Shown piece after piece: positions 24,937 through 35,496 of a stretch of DNA of 64,000 nucleotides; position 1 is the stretch's first letter, and each line of letters opens with the position of its first letter. A model generated the notes under the pieces. The model did not search any database and was not told the DNA's origin. It saw nothing but the letters and a program-made list of their open reading frames with translations. Where the stretch lies: contig CAJNYU010002545.1 of NCBI GenBank assembly GCA_905331475.1, positions 63,246 to 127,245 of the forward strand, written 5' to 3'. The stretch comes from Rotaria socialis (lineage: Eukaryota; Rotifera; Eurotatoria; Philodinida; Philodinidae). A program made the translations under genes and the position numbers.

Positions 24937-26215
24937 ACCTATGGCGCAAAAGTCTTGGTACAAATTGTTTTTCTCAACAAGAACTTAACGTTGAAGCTAA
25001 TCATATTAAAAGAAAGTACGTATACACATGTGCTAAAAATCAAAATGAGCAAGCTGCGAATGGTCCTTTGTCTGCGATTTTTCGTAATTGCTTTCTTATT
25101 GACGAAAACATCGCTTGTACAGACTTCATGGCAATTCTTTTCAGCTGTTGTTGTATCCTTCGTTTCAATTGGTCGATCGTTTTGACTTTACAATCACCAC
25201 CATAAATCTTTTCTTCTAAAATTTGCCAAATTGTTTCAATAGGACGTGCCTGAGGACAATTCTGTGGATTTTTTTCTTTAGGTACCAACTTAATATTTTT
25301 CTCTTCGAAAAAATCGGTTACACTTGCAGCATAATGACTTGATGCCAAATCATACCAGAATAATACATTTTCAATATTATGATAGCTGTTCACAAACGGC
25401 ATCAAACGTGCTTCAACACTTTTTTCAAATATGTTCTTTCGTTAATTGCTTGTGTTTGTTATGCAAAGAACGGTTTTGAAATACCTTTTTCAGATATGGC
25501 GATTCAGACCAAACTTTAGCAGCATACTTTTGAGTGCGTTTGAAGTTAATATCTGAAGGTGTGGTACTTGGATCTGATTCTAGGATCCACGATTAGTTGA
25601 CACCGATTCATTGGTTAAAGTGAAATATTTTTCATCGTCCATAATGAGTTCAAAATCATTGTTCAATAATGTACGATATAAACGTCGAGTACTTGTTGGC
25701 ATTGCTTCGATTTTTTTTCTGTGTATCGAGGAGCACGTTTCTTTTTTCGATAGTGTATGCCCATATCAATCAATTCACGCTGAATAGTCCTTCGATGAAC
25801 ATGAAATTTCTGCGTTATTCTTCTTAATGAAATACCGGTCTGGTGATTCACCAATCTTTTGAGACGTGTTCGTTGACCGGTAGAGATTTTTCGTGGACGA
25901 CCACTTCTGAGTTTGTCTCCAATAGTATCACATGTATCATACTTCCAGATGATACGATAGATCGTTTGACGTGGAATATTTTCGGCCAAAAAATGATTAA
26001 CAGTGATATTCTTCTTTTTCTTAGCTACCATTCTGTAGTGTTGTACAATACGCTTCACAAGTTGCTCTTTATCAGAACGAGGCATTCTTTTATAGAAATC
26101 AGTGTATGCATTCAACTATTATCGATTAGAAATTCTTCTTACGACCTCTTTAAAGAGTCTCTAATGAGAAAAAAAATGACTAATACTTTTGTGCCAAGAT
26201 TTTCGCGCTATGGGT
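24937..26215 (-). mobile_element. Tc1/mariner element, decayed
   Basis: The terminal inverted repeats are ACCTATGGCGCAAAAGTCTT at 24937 and the complement of ACCCATAGCGCGAAAATCTT ending at 26215. They stay complementary to about position 30 and are flanked by TA on both sides (24935-24936, 26216-26217). The length of 1.28 kb fits a full-length mariner. The interior encodes a broken transposase on the minus strand. Confidence 0.85.
25040..26115 (-). pseudogene. Mariner-type transposase pseudogene
   Basis: The intact N-terminal part (26115 to about 25690) has helix-turn-helix features, with GRPRKIS between two DNA-binding units, then VNHQTGISLRRITQKFHVH and RTIQREL. The catalytic part continues in other frames. 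It has DDEKYF near 25640 (first Asp), FWYDLASSHYAASV near 25340 (second Asp) and PQARPIETIWQIL near 25240 (third acidic site). It ends at 25040. Frameshift(s) and stop codons between about 25400 and 25690 inactivate it. Confidence 0.85.
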
Positions 26216-26217
26216 TA

Positions 26218-27713
26218 TCTTTTTATTTAGTTGGCATATTAATGGTAGTTCTGAGAGGAGTGTGGGTGCGGGTGTTGGTACCGGTGAAGCGCATAGACAC
26301 CTTCATCCACACACCCTTTAAAAAAACGATAAGTTTTCAAGAAAAATAGCCTAAAAGTAGAAAACCAGTATTCACCATTTACATTGGCAAAAGTACATTC
26401 GTACTATATATCTCAATGGAAAACTAGATATTGTACTCCTATCACACAATTCTATATTCTTCAACTCCAAGTATATAACACTATCGCTGCTAGAATTCGC
26501 AAATACTTACACTCCGACAGGGTGATATTCACTAGTTCATACCGTCTATCTTTCATTATCAAGTACTGCTTAAAAGCGAGTGAACCGCAAAATCACTTTT
26601 CTAACCACAAAATTTAATATTAATTACTTCTTGAAAAGTGAAAATTATGCTATTAAGCACTTCAAAAAGTATAGAAATGAACTTTATACGACGAAAAGTA
26701 CTTCAAAAAGTATGGCAATTAATAAAATAAACTTTATAGGAGAAAAAAAATACTATTAAGCGCTTTTAAAAGTTGAAAAAGTCGAAATTAACACTGAAAA
26801 GTAAAAACTAGGGAAAATAGTTAACTTATTCTACTTTATTAATATTAAAAGTACTTAAACGTTGTTTTTTTCACTTTGTTTCTACATGGGATATATGCTA
26901 CAAACCTGATCGATGGAATGATTAATTCCTGATACTATATTTGTACACCCCTCATCTGAAGGACAACATATATTTGAAAATGGATTGATTTCAAATGCGG
27001 ATTCAGTATTTCCTTCAAGGCTAGGCTGTAAATACCGAATAGAGAAATATTTTGATATCCAGATTCTGTTCGTTTCAACCTATTTGTCTTCTGAAGATGC
27101 TGAGTAATACGAAACTGTTTACGTCTGTAAACTAAAAGAACGTCTTTTACGACGCGACTCTAATATAAAAGTAAGAAAGTGGAATAAAGAGAAAGAAGGA
27201 GAAATAAAAGGATATTATACGTATTGTAGTGGAAAAATATTTAGATCACGTAAATATTCTTCAAATAACTGTCGAGATATATAGAATTGCGTATATATCC
27301 TGATAGGATGATTGGCAACAAAGTGTGGATCGGTATCATCTATATATTTTAGCCACTTTGTGTATAATATTAACAACAATTCCACACGATCAGTCTATTC
27401 TTATCCGAAATGAGTTCTGTATGTTGTCTTTTAATACAACCGAGTACAATCGTACGTATTAGAAAGCACAACTTTCTTCTAACTTGACTTGTTTAGAACT
27501 GCCTCAACTCAATTGCCCTCAACTCTCGTATATATGTCGAGCTTATATATTCGAGAGAGAAATAAGAAAAATATATGTAGGAGAGAGAGAGAATAATGAA
27601 AATATAAATAGGAGAGAGAGAGAGAGAGAGAGAGAGAATAATGAAAATATAAATAGGAGAGAGAGAGAGAGAGAAATAAGATCCATAGAGAGAAAAGAGA
27701 TATAGGGAGAAAA
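26218..27713. other. Non-coding spacer with repeats
   Basis: 26256-26312 is GT-rich, then CA-rich in the opposite sense. 26600-26840 holds repeats of cttcaaaaagtat and acttttaaaagt type. No gene seen. Confidence 0.35.
27570..27712 (+). repeat. GA-rich tandem repeat
   Basis: About three copies of a unit of (GA)n followed by ataatgaaaatataaatagg. It directly abuts the left end of the 27714-30734 element. Confidence 0.85.
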
Positions 27714-28104
27714 GCCAGCAGTTGCAGTATGCCTACCCAGCAGAATTCAGAATTCTGTAAACTTATAATATTTTTAAACAAATCAGTGCTTATACAATAG
27801 AATTCTATAGAATTATATATTGATACGATTAAAGTATATCAATTTTGCTCTTCAAAAGATATTAGAATTCTATTGTAGCTTGTTTGAATTCGGTTCAGAA
27901 TTCTATAGAATTCTAGGGTAATGGAATATGTTTTGGGTAAACAAATGCGTTGGATATGTTGTTCGCTTGGCGCAAATTTGAAGGATTAAAGTTGTTTTCG
28001 TAAATTTTATGGATAGAGGATAGATTTTATATGAAATGAAGAGAACTTAAAACGTCTAGTTTAATTGAAAACATCGCCATTTCTAATTTATTTCAAACTT
28101 ACTG

Positions 28105-28607
28105 ATGTCTCTGGGAAACGTGAAATTTATACACAACAATGTTCTGCGCGCGGCAGAACTTCGAATTCCAATCAACACAATGTTTAGTGAAGGACTGGTG
28201 AAAACTATGGAGGCGTGGCAGCCGTCGCTGCGCTTGGATTTACTATCATGTGCGATCGCTTTATTCAACATCGTAGCAACTACTCTTGAATTCAGTCCCG
28301 TATCGCGTTCTTCAGATGGACGACATCATATTCCATTAAATATTTACAACATGGTTATTGGACGAAGCTGTTTGTAGATTATATTTTAATGTACTTTGTC
28401 CGAGTATTTTTCATTTTAGCTTTCGGTAAAAGTGATGCAACAAATTTCATCCGTAATATGCTGCATTCGATGTGCGTGGCTAATGATCAAAGCATGAACT
28501 TATGCTTGGATAAATTTACCAAAGTCGGACTCATGAATTGTTTGGATAAGAGTACGAAGATATTTATGACAGATGAAGCTGATATAGTGTTTGTGGATGC
28601 TGGTTGA
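28105..28607 (+). pseudogene. P-loop ATPase-like fragment (possibly DUF3987-like), 2 exons, truncated
   Basis: Exons 28105-28369 and 28420-28607 join in phase 1, with acceptor ttcattttag and a weak donor GTTTGT. The joined product reads ...IPLNIYNMVIGRSSFGKSDATNFIRN..., in which GRSSFGKSD resembles a P-loop, followed by IFMTDEADIVFVDAG, a Walker B-like acidic strand. It ends at a TGA after VDAG, where a helicase or primase-associated ATPase would continue. The downstream frame LNLPPKIIVDACFALL looks like more of the same protein after a frameshift. I only tentatively place it with DUF3987-type proteins. It probably belonged to the surrounding inverted-repeat element. Confidence 0.45.
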
Positions 28608-29248
28608 TTTAGTAGCTTTCCTAAACCTTCCGCCGAAAATAATTGTAGATGCATGTTTTGCGTTGTTATAATACTAAGCTTGATTATAAATAGATTGTTG
28701 TTTTAGCTTTAGTAATGATACTGTATGATCGTATGTTTTGTCCTTATCTGCGTCGATTAGCAAATAAGACAGCGGTTGTTGAAAAAAGCAAATAAAGATA
28801 CGAAACAACTTGTTCATTAATTAGTTTGTTTAATCCTACAATCCTTACTTTAGCGTGGACAAAATATTTCATTCTCAATAATGCATGATATTGTTCTATG
28901 TTTGATATAGATGTCAATGTAAATGTTTCTTCTTTTCTCTCGTTTCATGATGTAATCATGATCAACTATCTTTGATGTGTATCTATTTCTTCTCTAGACA
29001 TGGATGATTAAAAAAAGAAATTTAGAGATGAACAAACAATCATCATTATATCAACATATTTTTACGTCTCTATTTATTATCTCGTTATTCTGACTCTCGC
29101 ATAAACTTGTTATTGAAATAGATTTTCGGTTTCTCATATCGATAAATTAAAAATTATCACTTCCTTGATACTTAAATACAATTATTGTTGTCATATTCCC
29201 CTTGATTTACTTTATTTTTACATTCTTTAAAATTTAAATTTGAGTACA

Positions 29249-29443
29249 CCCTAGTCAACTCTCCCTCGAAGAATCCCCAGGGAGTCCCCTGACAAATCCC
29301 CAGGGAGTCCCCTGACAAATCCCCAGGGAGTCCCCTGACAAATCCCCAGGGAGTCCCCTGACAAATCCCCGGGGACTCACGACAGAGACTCTCCAAGGAT
29401 TTCGTTATTTTGCGGGGAGTCGTCGGAGGAGAGTGGATTAGGG
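29249..29443. mobile_element. Small element with CCCTAGTC-type ends and a 23-bp tandem core
   Basis: The left end ccctagtcaactctccctcg and the right end complement (ccctaatccactctcctccg) are inverted and flanked on both sides by ACA. The core (29271-29375) is 4-5 copies of a 23-bp unit, tccccagggagtcccctgac plus aaa. Confidence 0.6.
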
Positions 29444-30734
29444 ACACCCCATTGAAACAAATTTAATCGGATCTAAATTAGATTTAATATTTTAGAAAAA
29501 TTGAATGCATCAAATATGAATTGAGAAGAATTAAACTTTAAAATGTTTGCGTTTTATTTTCTGATTTATTGAATTTTTGTGACTATGAATTCAGCATCCT
29601 TTAACTCAATGACATTGATAAATGGAATAAAGTTTCTTCTGTAATTCGAGTTTCTTCTGTAATCAAAGCCCAGTTACATCAATATCCTACTAACCAAAAT
29701 CATATTTTAGTCGCTTTATAGGTCGTATCATTAGTCAATATCGGGTAATCTATACATGATTCACAATAATTATTATTAAAACCTTAGATTACACAAAAAT
29801 TCTTTTTTTCGCACGCCAACAAAACAAAGCAGCTTCATAAGTAGTTATTATCTTTGCATTAGCCGTTACTGAATATCCTCTAACTACTCAATATTGATAG
29901 CAGCTCTTCATTGAACGCGACGAAATGCATTTTATTTCGGTGAAAGCTCAGTGAAATGATTTTTCTAAGGGAAAGCAAGTACTCTTGTTATACTCTGGCG
30001 CTCAGCAATAGTCTAAGTTCGAATTTGCTTTATAGAACGGCTTAAAATCATTAAGTTTTAGAAGACTGCGATTCTGAACTTGCATACAGAAGATTTGCAT
30101 CACGCTGTTCGTGTTTTAAAACCATTCGACTAGCATACCTTCTATAAATCATTTCACATCGTTTCCAAAATAATGGAAAGGAATTAATTTTTGCTTAACT
30201 CACATGCATTGCATATGGAAATTGCTGTAACATGATAGATGCATTTTGCATCATTTCTGATTGAAATGATGCAAAACGTGTTTGAAACAGAAACGCATTA
30301 CACATTTTTCTTTAAATTGTGACTCTAAAACGCGTTGTCTGCAGGCTGAAGTGCGTTTCACAGTGTTTCAATTCAAAAACGGTTCGAAACGCAATGTAGA
30401 AAAGAAACTTTTCAGATTGCTTCGAAAAATCAACGTAGCGAAACGCATTCTTTCTCAATAAAATGCTGCGAAAGGGATTTTGTCTTGAAGAAACGCGTTA
30501 AGTGGCCCGTTTCCTTCAATTTTTTACGCCATGGGAAGCATACTCCTCAACAATTGACTACAGTAAATCGCAAAATCTTTCATTTTTAAGTAAGCATTTG
30601 AGCTTTGTATTCTGCTACTACCGATAGAATTCTATTCTCCACTTATGGTAGCCCGTATGTTTATATTATGCTACTTTTTCGCTATGTACGAAATAACAAA
30701 ATTCTGAATTATGCTGGTTAGGCATTCTGCTGGC

Positions 30735-31435
30735 CCTCTCAATTCATTCAAGATAAGAAAATAATAAGTTGTTCTGATAAATCCAACGATTCATTATAAA
30801 ACACATTTTATGACAGAGTACCAACGTATTTCTTGATGCACGATTAGCTTCAACAAAAGACCTCAGTCTGATGATTACAACGATGATAAACAGTCATAAA
30901 CTTTCATTAATGTCACCGCATACGACAGAGATGACACTGGTTTAGATTTGTTATGGCTGGTACCGGTATCAGTTTCATCTCTGATCTCTACTTAATTTTG
31001 AATCTAAAATACTTAGACATAACGATGTTTCACATTTAAGATATATAGATTAATTGAAATAGTTGCTTGTCTTTAGTTAGGATCTATATAATCCGTGTTC
31101 GAGTGTTATATCTGATCAAACGATTAATTAAAAATTTTCTCTCTCTATTACTTCTTCACAGCTGAGTATAGCCTCCAGCAAAGCAATTAGGCGAACATGA
31201 CTGGAACACTATTCCATTGGGAAATAATAGTCTTGAACACAGTCCTTGAGAAATTCAAGTTCACAGACAAATCAATAAATTTTTATGGCTATAAAAATTT
31301 GCTACAATATTGATCGACAAAAGTCATATTTATATAGTAGTTTTTTCAAATCAAAGATTGCAGTTTTACAGAGCGAAACTCAAACTGTATCCATTGTTTT
31401 TACCGCGAGGTTGGACTATTTGGCCTGGCCACCTA
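30735..31435. other. Spacer, nothing recognised
   Basis: AT-rich with no gene, large repeat or RNA gene seen. Confidence 0.4.
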
Positions 31436-32049
31436 CACTCTAAAAAAAAGGTATTGTACGAAACTTATAAAGGATCTTCCGCCGGGCACACGGGAAGATC
31501 CTTTGGAGGTTCCGAAAAACCACGAGTTTAGCACCGAATCATTTCGCAACCTATAAAAAAAGGTTTCGTGCTATACCATTTCGATCTACACACCAAAACG
31601 TTCCGCAGATGAAGTTCAGTACAAAGTCTTACCATGTTACAGTAAAAGCATCTTTTCCAAATCTGAAATTATCCTCCAAAACGATTAAAACCAAACGCGA
31701 GAAATTGAACCAGAACTTTCTACACAGTCCGTTGTTTTAGATACCATCAAAACCAAATTTCGCAATACATCAAACATGATTCATTTTTGATCCCGTATAA
31801 TCTACAATGAAAGCAAAAAACAATTAATCCTTCTTCATGAAATTCAGCTTACCTATTCATTACCACTTCCGAGTGAAACACCAAGTGTGACTACAGCAAT
31901 TTAACCTTGAGTAATTCAATAAAACGTAATCTCTTTAAAACTCTCGCCTTCCCGTGAGTATGCCATGCAGAAACCATCTTTCAATGTACCGTTCCACCCA
32001 ATTGATAATTATGCGATGCTTCACATGTCGATTTACACATTGTATTAGG

Positions 32050-32830
32050 AGAATCGATTTGATCTAAAATAGAAAATCAAATTCATTCAATCAGTTTTAT
32101 TTTATATTTCAATGGACATACCTCATATTGAATATCATCAATTCGATCTAAAAGAAAGAAGCAAATTCATTTAGTTTGTTTCATTTTATACTTCAATGGA
32201 CATACCTCACATTGAATATCATCAATTCGATCTAAAAGAAAGAAGCAAATTCATTCAATTAGTTTTATTTTATATTTCAATGGACATACCTTATATTCAA
32301 CAAGATCAATTTGATCTAAAAAAGAAAACAAATTCATTTAGTTAGTTTCATTTTCATTGAAACAAACGTACCTATTATGAACACAATCCATTTGATCTAA
32401 AGAAAAGAAACAAATTCATTCAGTTCATTTTATTTTATGCTTCAATGAACACACTTCATATTCGATATATCGATTTGATCTAAAAGAAAGAAGCAAATTC
32501 ATTTAGTTAGTTCCATTTTATACTTCAATGGACATACCTCACATTGAATATCATCAATTCGATCTAAAAGAAAGAAACAAATTCATTCAGTTAGTTTCAT
32601 TTTCATTGAAATAAACGTACCTTATTATGAACACAATCGATTTGATCTAAAAGAAAGACAACAACTTTATTTAGTTTGTTTCATTTTATACTTCAATGGA
32701 CATACCTTCTATTGAACGAAATCAATTTGATCTAAAAAAAAGAAAACAAATTCATTCAGTTAGTTTCATTTGATATTTCAATCGACATATTTCATGTCGA
32801 ATAGGGTCAATTTGATGTACGATAGGATAT
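32050..32830 (-). repeat. Tandem array of 26-nt segments with splice-site-like borders
   Basis: About eight units of roughly 85-100 bp. On the minus strand each unit reads a T-rich tract ending TTTCTTTTAG, then a 25-26 nt segment starting ATC(A/G)AAT, then GTATGTCC or GTACG and an intron-like spacer. Examples of the 26-nt segments are 32706-32731, 32621-32646, 32538-32563, 32205-32230 and 32121-32146. Coding-like sequence lies on both sides: a reading frame starting at ATG 33003 that contains HQIDPIRHE, and a final segment near 32064-31985 reading QIDSPNTMCKSTCEASHNYQ. It may be a mini-exon array or a satellite that captured splice signals. Confidence 0.6.
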
Positions 32831-33003
32831 GGTGATTGGGTGATCCGGATATGTATTGTTGCAGTGTTTATTGTTGGGAATTTCGATATTAACTGATCTG
32901 ATCTAGGTTTTAGAAAAGTAAATATATTTATATTATATAATTTCATCGTGTTGGTGGTCATGGATAAATTTGAATTGCTTTTAAATGTAGAAAATCGACT
33001 CAT
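32752..33003 (-). CDS. Hypothetical first exon upstream of the mini-exon array
   Basis: An 83-codon frame from ATG 33003. Its end (HQIDPIRHE near 32800) is homologous to the 26-nt array units, so it could be the 5' exon of a gene spliced into the array. The donor G that other units have is A here, so the frame reads on to a stop at 32752. There is no recognisable domain. Low confidence that it is expressed. Confidence 0.25.
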   Translation of the reverse strand: MSRFSTFKSNSNLSMTTNTMKLYNINIFTFLKPRSDQLISKFPTINTATIHIRITQSPYPIVHQIDPIRHEICRLKYQMKLTE

Positions 33004-34349
33004 CGAAGTACAATATATTTTTTTCTGGTAGAGGTGTAAATGACAGAGAGTTTTGTTGAAATCAATCTTGTATCAAAAAGGTAGGTATTTATTTGTAGTT
33101 ATTTTTTGCTTAGATTCAATCCTGAGGTGTATGCTTTAATCGATCGAACATTAGGAAAATGAATGAAAGTACGTGACAGCTTATGTTTTGTTTTTGTTGT
33201 TCCTTCTTTTTTTATTTGTGAGTTGAATAGTAACAATAATTAGATTGTTGAACTAGATAGGGTTTTGAGGTTTTGAAGGTGAAGTGAACGGAGTGTGAAT
33301 AAAATGGAATTGTTTTTGGCGCTTTCACACGATTATAGAAAAGCGTATGATATTTAAACTGTTGATGCGTGACTGGAAAACTATCTATTGAGCATCTTAA
33401 CTAAATCGCGACCTATTATTCCGTAAATGATTGATGCCGGGGTTGTTTTTATGTTTCGTAGCGGAATGAATTTGGACTACATTCGTGCAGGATAGTCACT
33501 TTGAACTCATATGAAATTAGGTGTTTTCTAGAGTTTCTTATTTTTGGGTTTGTTGTATAAGGTAGGAGATTTGCTGAAAAAGTGCTTAGAAAGATCAAAT
33601 ATTCCCCTCTTTTTTAATAAAATGTAAAGTTGTCAATAAAATTTGAAATATAAAATTCGTAGATGAACATCAAGTAAAACTAATTATGCAGAACGAAGAG
33701 GAAAACTAAATAAAAGTCGTATGTCAAATGTAATTAGTTCAAGCGAATCCGTTTAGCAGCAAGTCGTTGAGATTGCTTTGATTTAACTATCGTCGAGGAT
33801 GAGTTCGCTTCTGGTTTACGTTTTCGTGTAACCAGTGGAATGGTGTTTTTTGCTTTGCTGAATTTTATCAACTGCATTTTCTTGTTGATGTGCCGATGCT
33901 AATTTTTTCGAGGAGGCAATCGAAGTTGATTTTGTCGACTTTGTATTATTCGACAATTTTTTCATAGTTACTAGTGGTGTTGATGCAGTTTCACGAATAG
34001 CTCGTGAGCGTTCATCTTCAACGGTTGGAGTAGGTGGAGTAGCTATTGATAAACGATATGGATCTTCTTCATCGTCTGAACTGGATACTGTATTTTCATT
34101 ATTTTCTGCAAGTTCATTAACAGATGCTTGATTAAAAGTGTTGGAGCCAAGGGGGGAACATCGTACTTTTGTACTTTAAGTACTTTGAGGTACTTTAAAG
34201 TACTTTGAAATGCTTTGAAGTACTTTGAGATACTTTGAAATACTTTTGTACTTAGTTGTATAGTTGAAAGTAGAAAATTACGACGTTCTACCCTTGGATA
34301 GGCTTTCATTCAGACACTAGAACATGTGCAATGGTATTGAATCTGCCTC

Positions 34350-34724
34350 CTACCCAGGTGAATGAATCCGACAACGGATCTTATCGAATCCTATGGGATC
34401 CGACTCCCTAGCAGAATCCAATAGGATTCCTGCGCATGGGTCTCTTGTCGGTTTCGACGGAAAAAATCATTTTCTTATTAACGATCAAGTAACCATTTTG
34501 AGCCATCAGAGCGCAAGGGTGATTCAATAGAGTTGAATTCCGTTTAAATCCGACATCGGATCCGGTCGGATCCAATACCAAGGATCCGAATGTAGGTCCG
34601 TGCCCAGGAATCCCGTAAGATTTCGTCGGCTTTATTGAAACATATATGATATTCGGTATATTCACTGTCTGACCTTTGTCGGAATCCGATAGAATCCTGC
34701 TGTCGGAATGATTCTCCTGGGTAG
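34350..34724. mobile_element. Nested element with CTACCCAGG ends and ggatccg repeats
   Basis: The left end ctacccaggtgaatgaatcc and the right end complement (ctacccaggagaatcattcc) are inverted. Interior ggatccga / tccgac / gaatcctat units recur. No duplication was recognised. It is inserted in the hAT-like element at 34148-35716. Confidence 0.65.
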
Positions 34725-34847
34725 GTAAGCTGAGAACATATTGTTGTGATACAGTACAAGAAATTAATATTTTCTTTTGAAACGGGACACCCTCAAAATT
34801 TTCCTTAATTTTTGATTTAAGAAATTACCAATTCCTAGCTAAGCCAA

Positions 34848-35496
34848 CCCTAGTCGAACATCTTGTAAGCAAGATCTTGGAATCTTGGGATCGGCAAGTA
34901 AGATCTTATTAAGATCTTAAAAAGATAATTTCTATGTACATATCTTGGTTGTATTAGATAAATCTGTACTTAAGATCTTGGCAAGATCATGGAAAAAATA
35001 TCGTGTACTATTATCTTCCGGTAAGATCTTGAGCGAAACAGAAAGCGACATCATTAGTGTATTTACATGCTCTCTAGTCATTCACCGTTTTTTAAATGCA
35101 TACACAGCTGTACATAAACAGCATGATTGAACATAGGAAATACAAATTTTCAAAATTTTTTTTCAAATATTTCTCGATTATTCGAGAGAATGCTGATCTC
35201 GATCGATGATCAGGAGAGGAATTCCCTAATCGATCCGACGGATATCGGACCAATTTATAGCCAGTCAGATCCCCACATCTGACTTGCTGGAATTCGGAAG
35301 AGGAATAATTAAAGTGAAAATAAATTGAAAAAATATTAAAGAATGCAGCAGGTATTATTTTAGTGTACATCCAAGATTTAATGGATTCTTACGTAAGATC
35401 TATAATTAGATCTTGTACCTGAATTTCCAAGATCTGTTAACATATCTGTACCTTGTATCTTGGCCAAGATCTTGCTTACAAGATGTTTGTCTAGGG
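34848..35496. mobile_element. Nested element with CCCTAG ends and AAGATCTTG repeats
   Basis: The left end ccctagtcgaacatcttgta and the right end complement (ccctagacaaacatcttgta) are inverted and continue through agcaagatcttgg. The interior is full of aagatctt palindromes. A partial copy of its right end is at about 44822-44930. Confidence 0.75.

Larger units (their letters stand above)
27714..30734. mobile_element. Inverted-repeat element of about 3.0 kb carrying a P-loop gene fragment
   Basis: The left end gccagcag (27714) followed by atgcctacccagcagaattc matches, inverted, the right end gaattatgctggttaggcat then tctgctggc (ends 30734); the left has a 7-base insertion. Just inside both ends are palindromes of agaattct/tagaattcta type (27743-27925 and 30625-30710). 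The interior has a broken P-loop gene at 28105-28607 and a nested small element at 29249-29443. No target duplication was recognised. Confidence 0.55.

Noticed and set aside
27484..27705. Arg/Glu-rich frame
   Set aside because: Direct translation of the GA tandem repeat.
29271..29375. Possible CRISPR-like array (23-bp units)
   Set aside because: Units are directly adjacent without spacers and lie inside a small inverted-repeat element in a eukaryotic genome.
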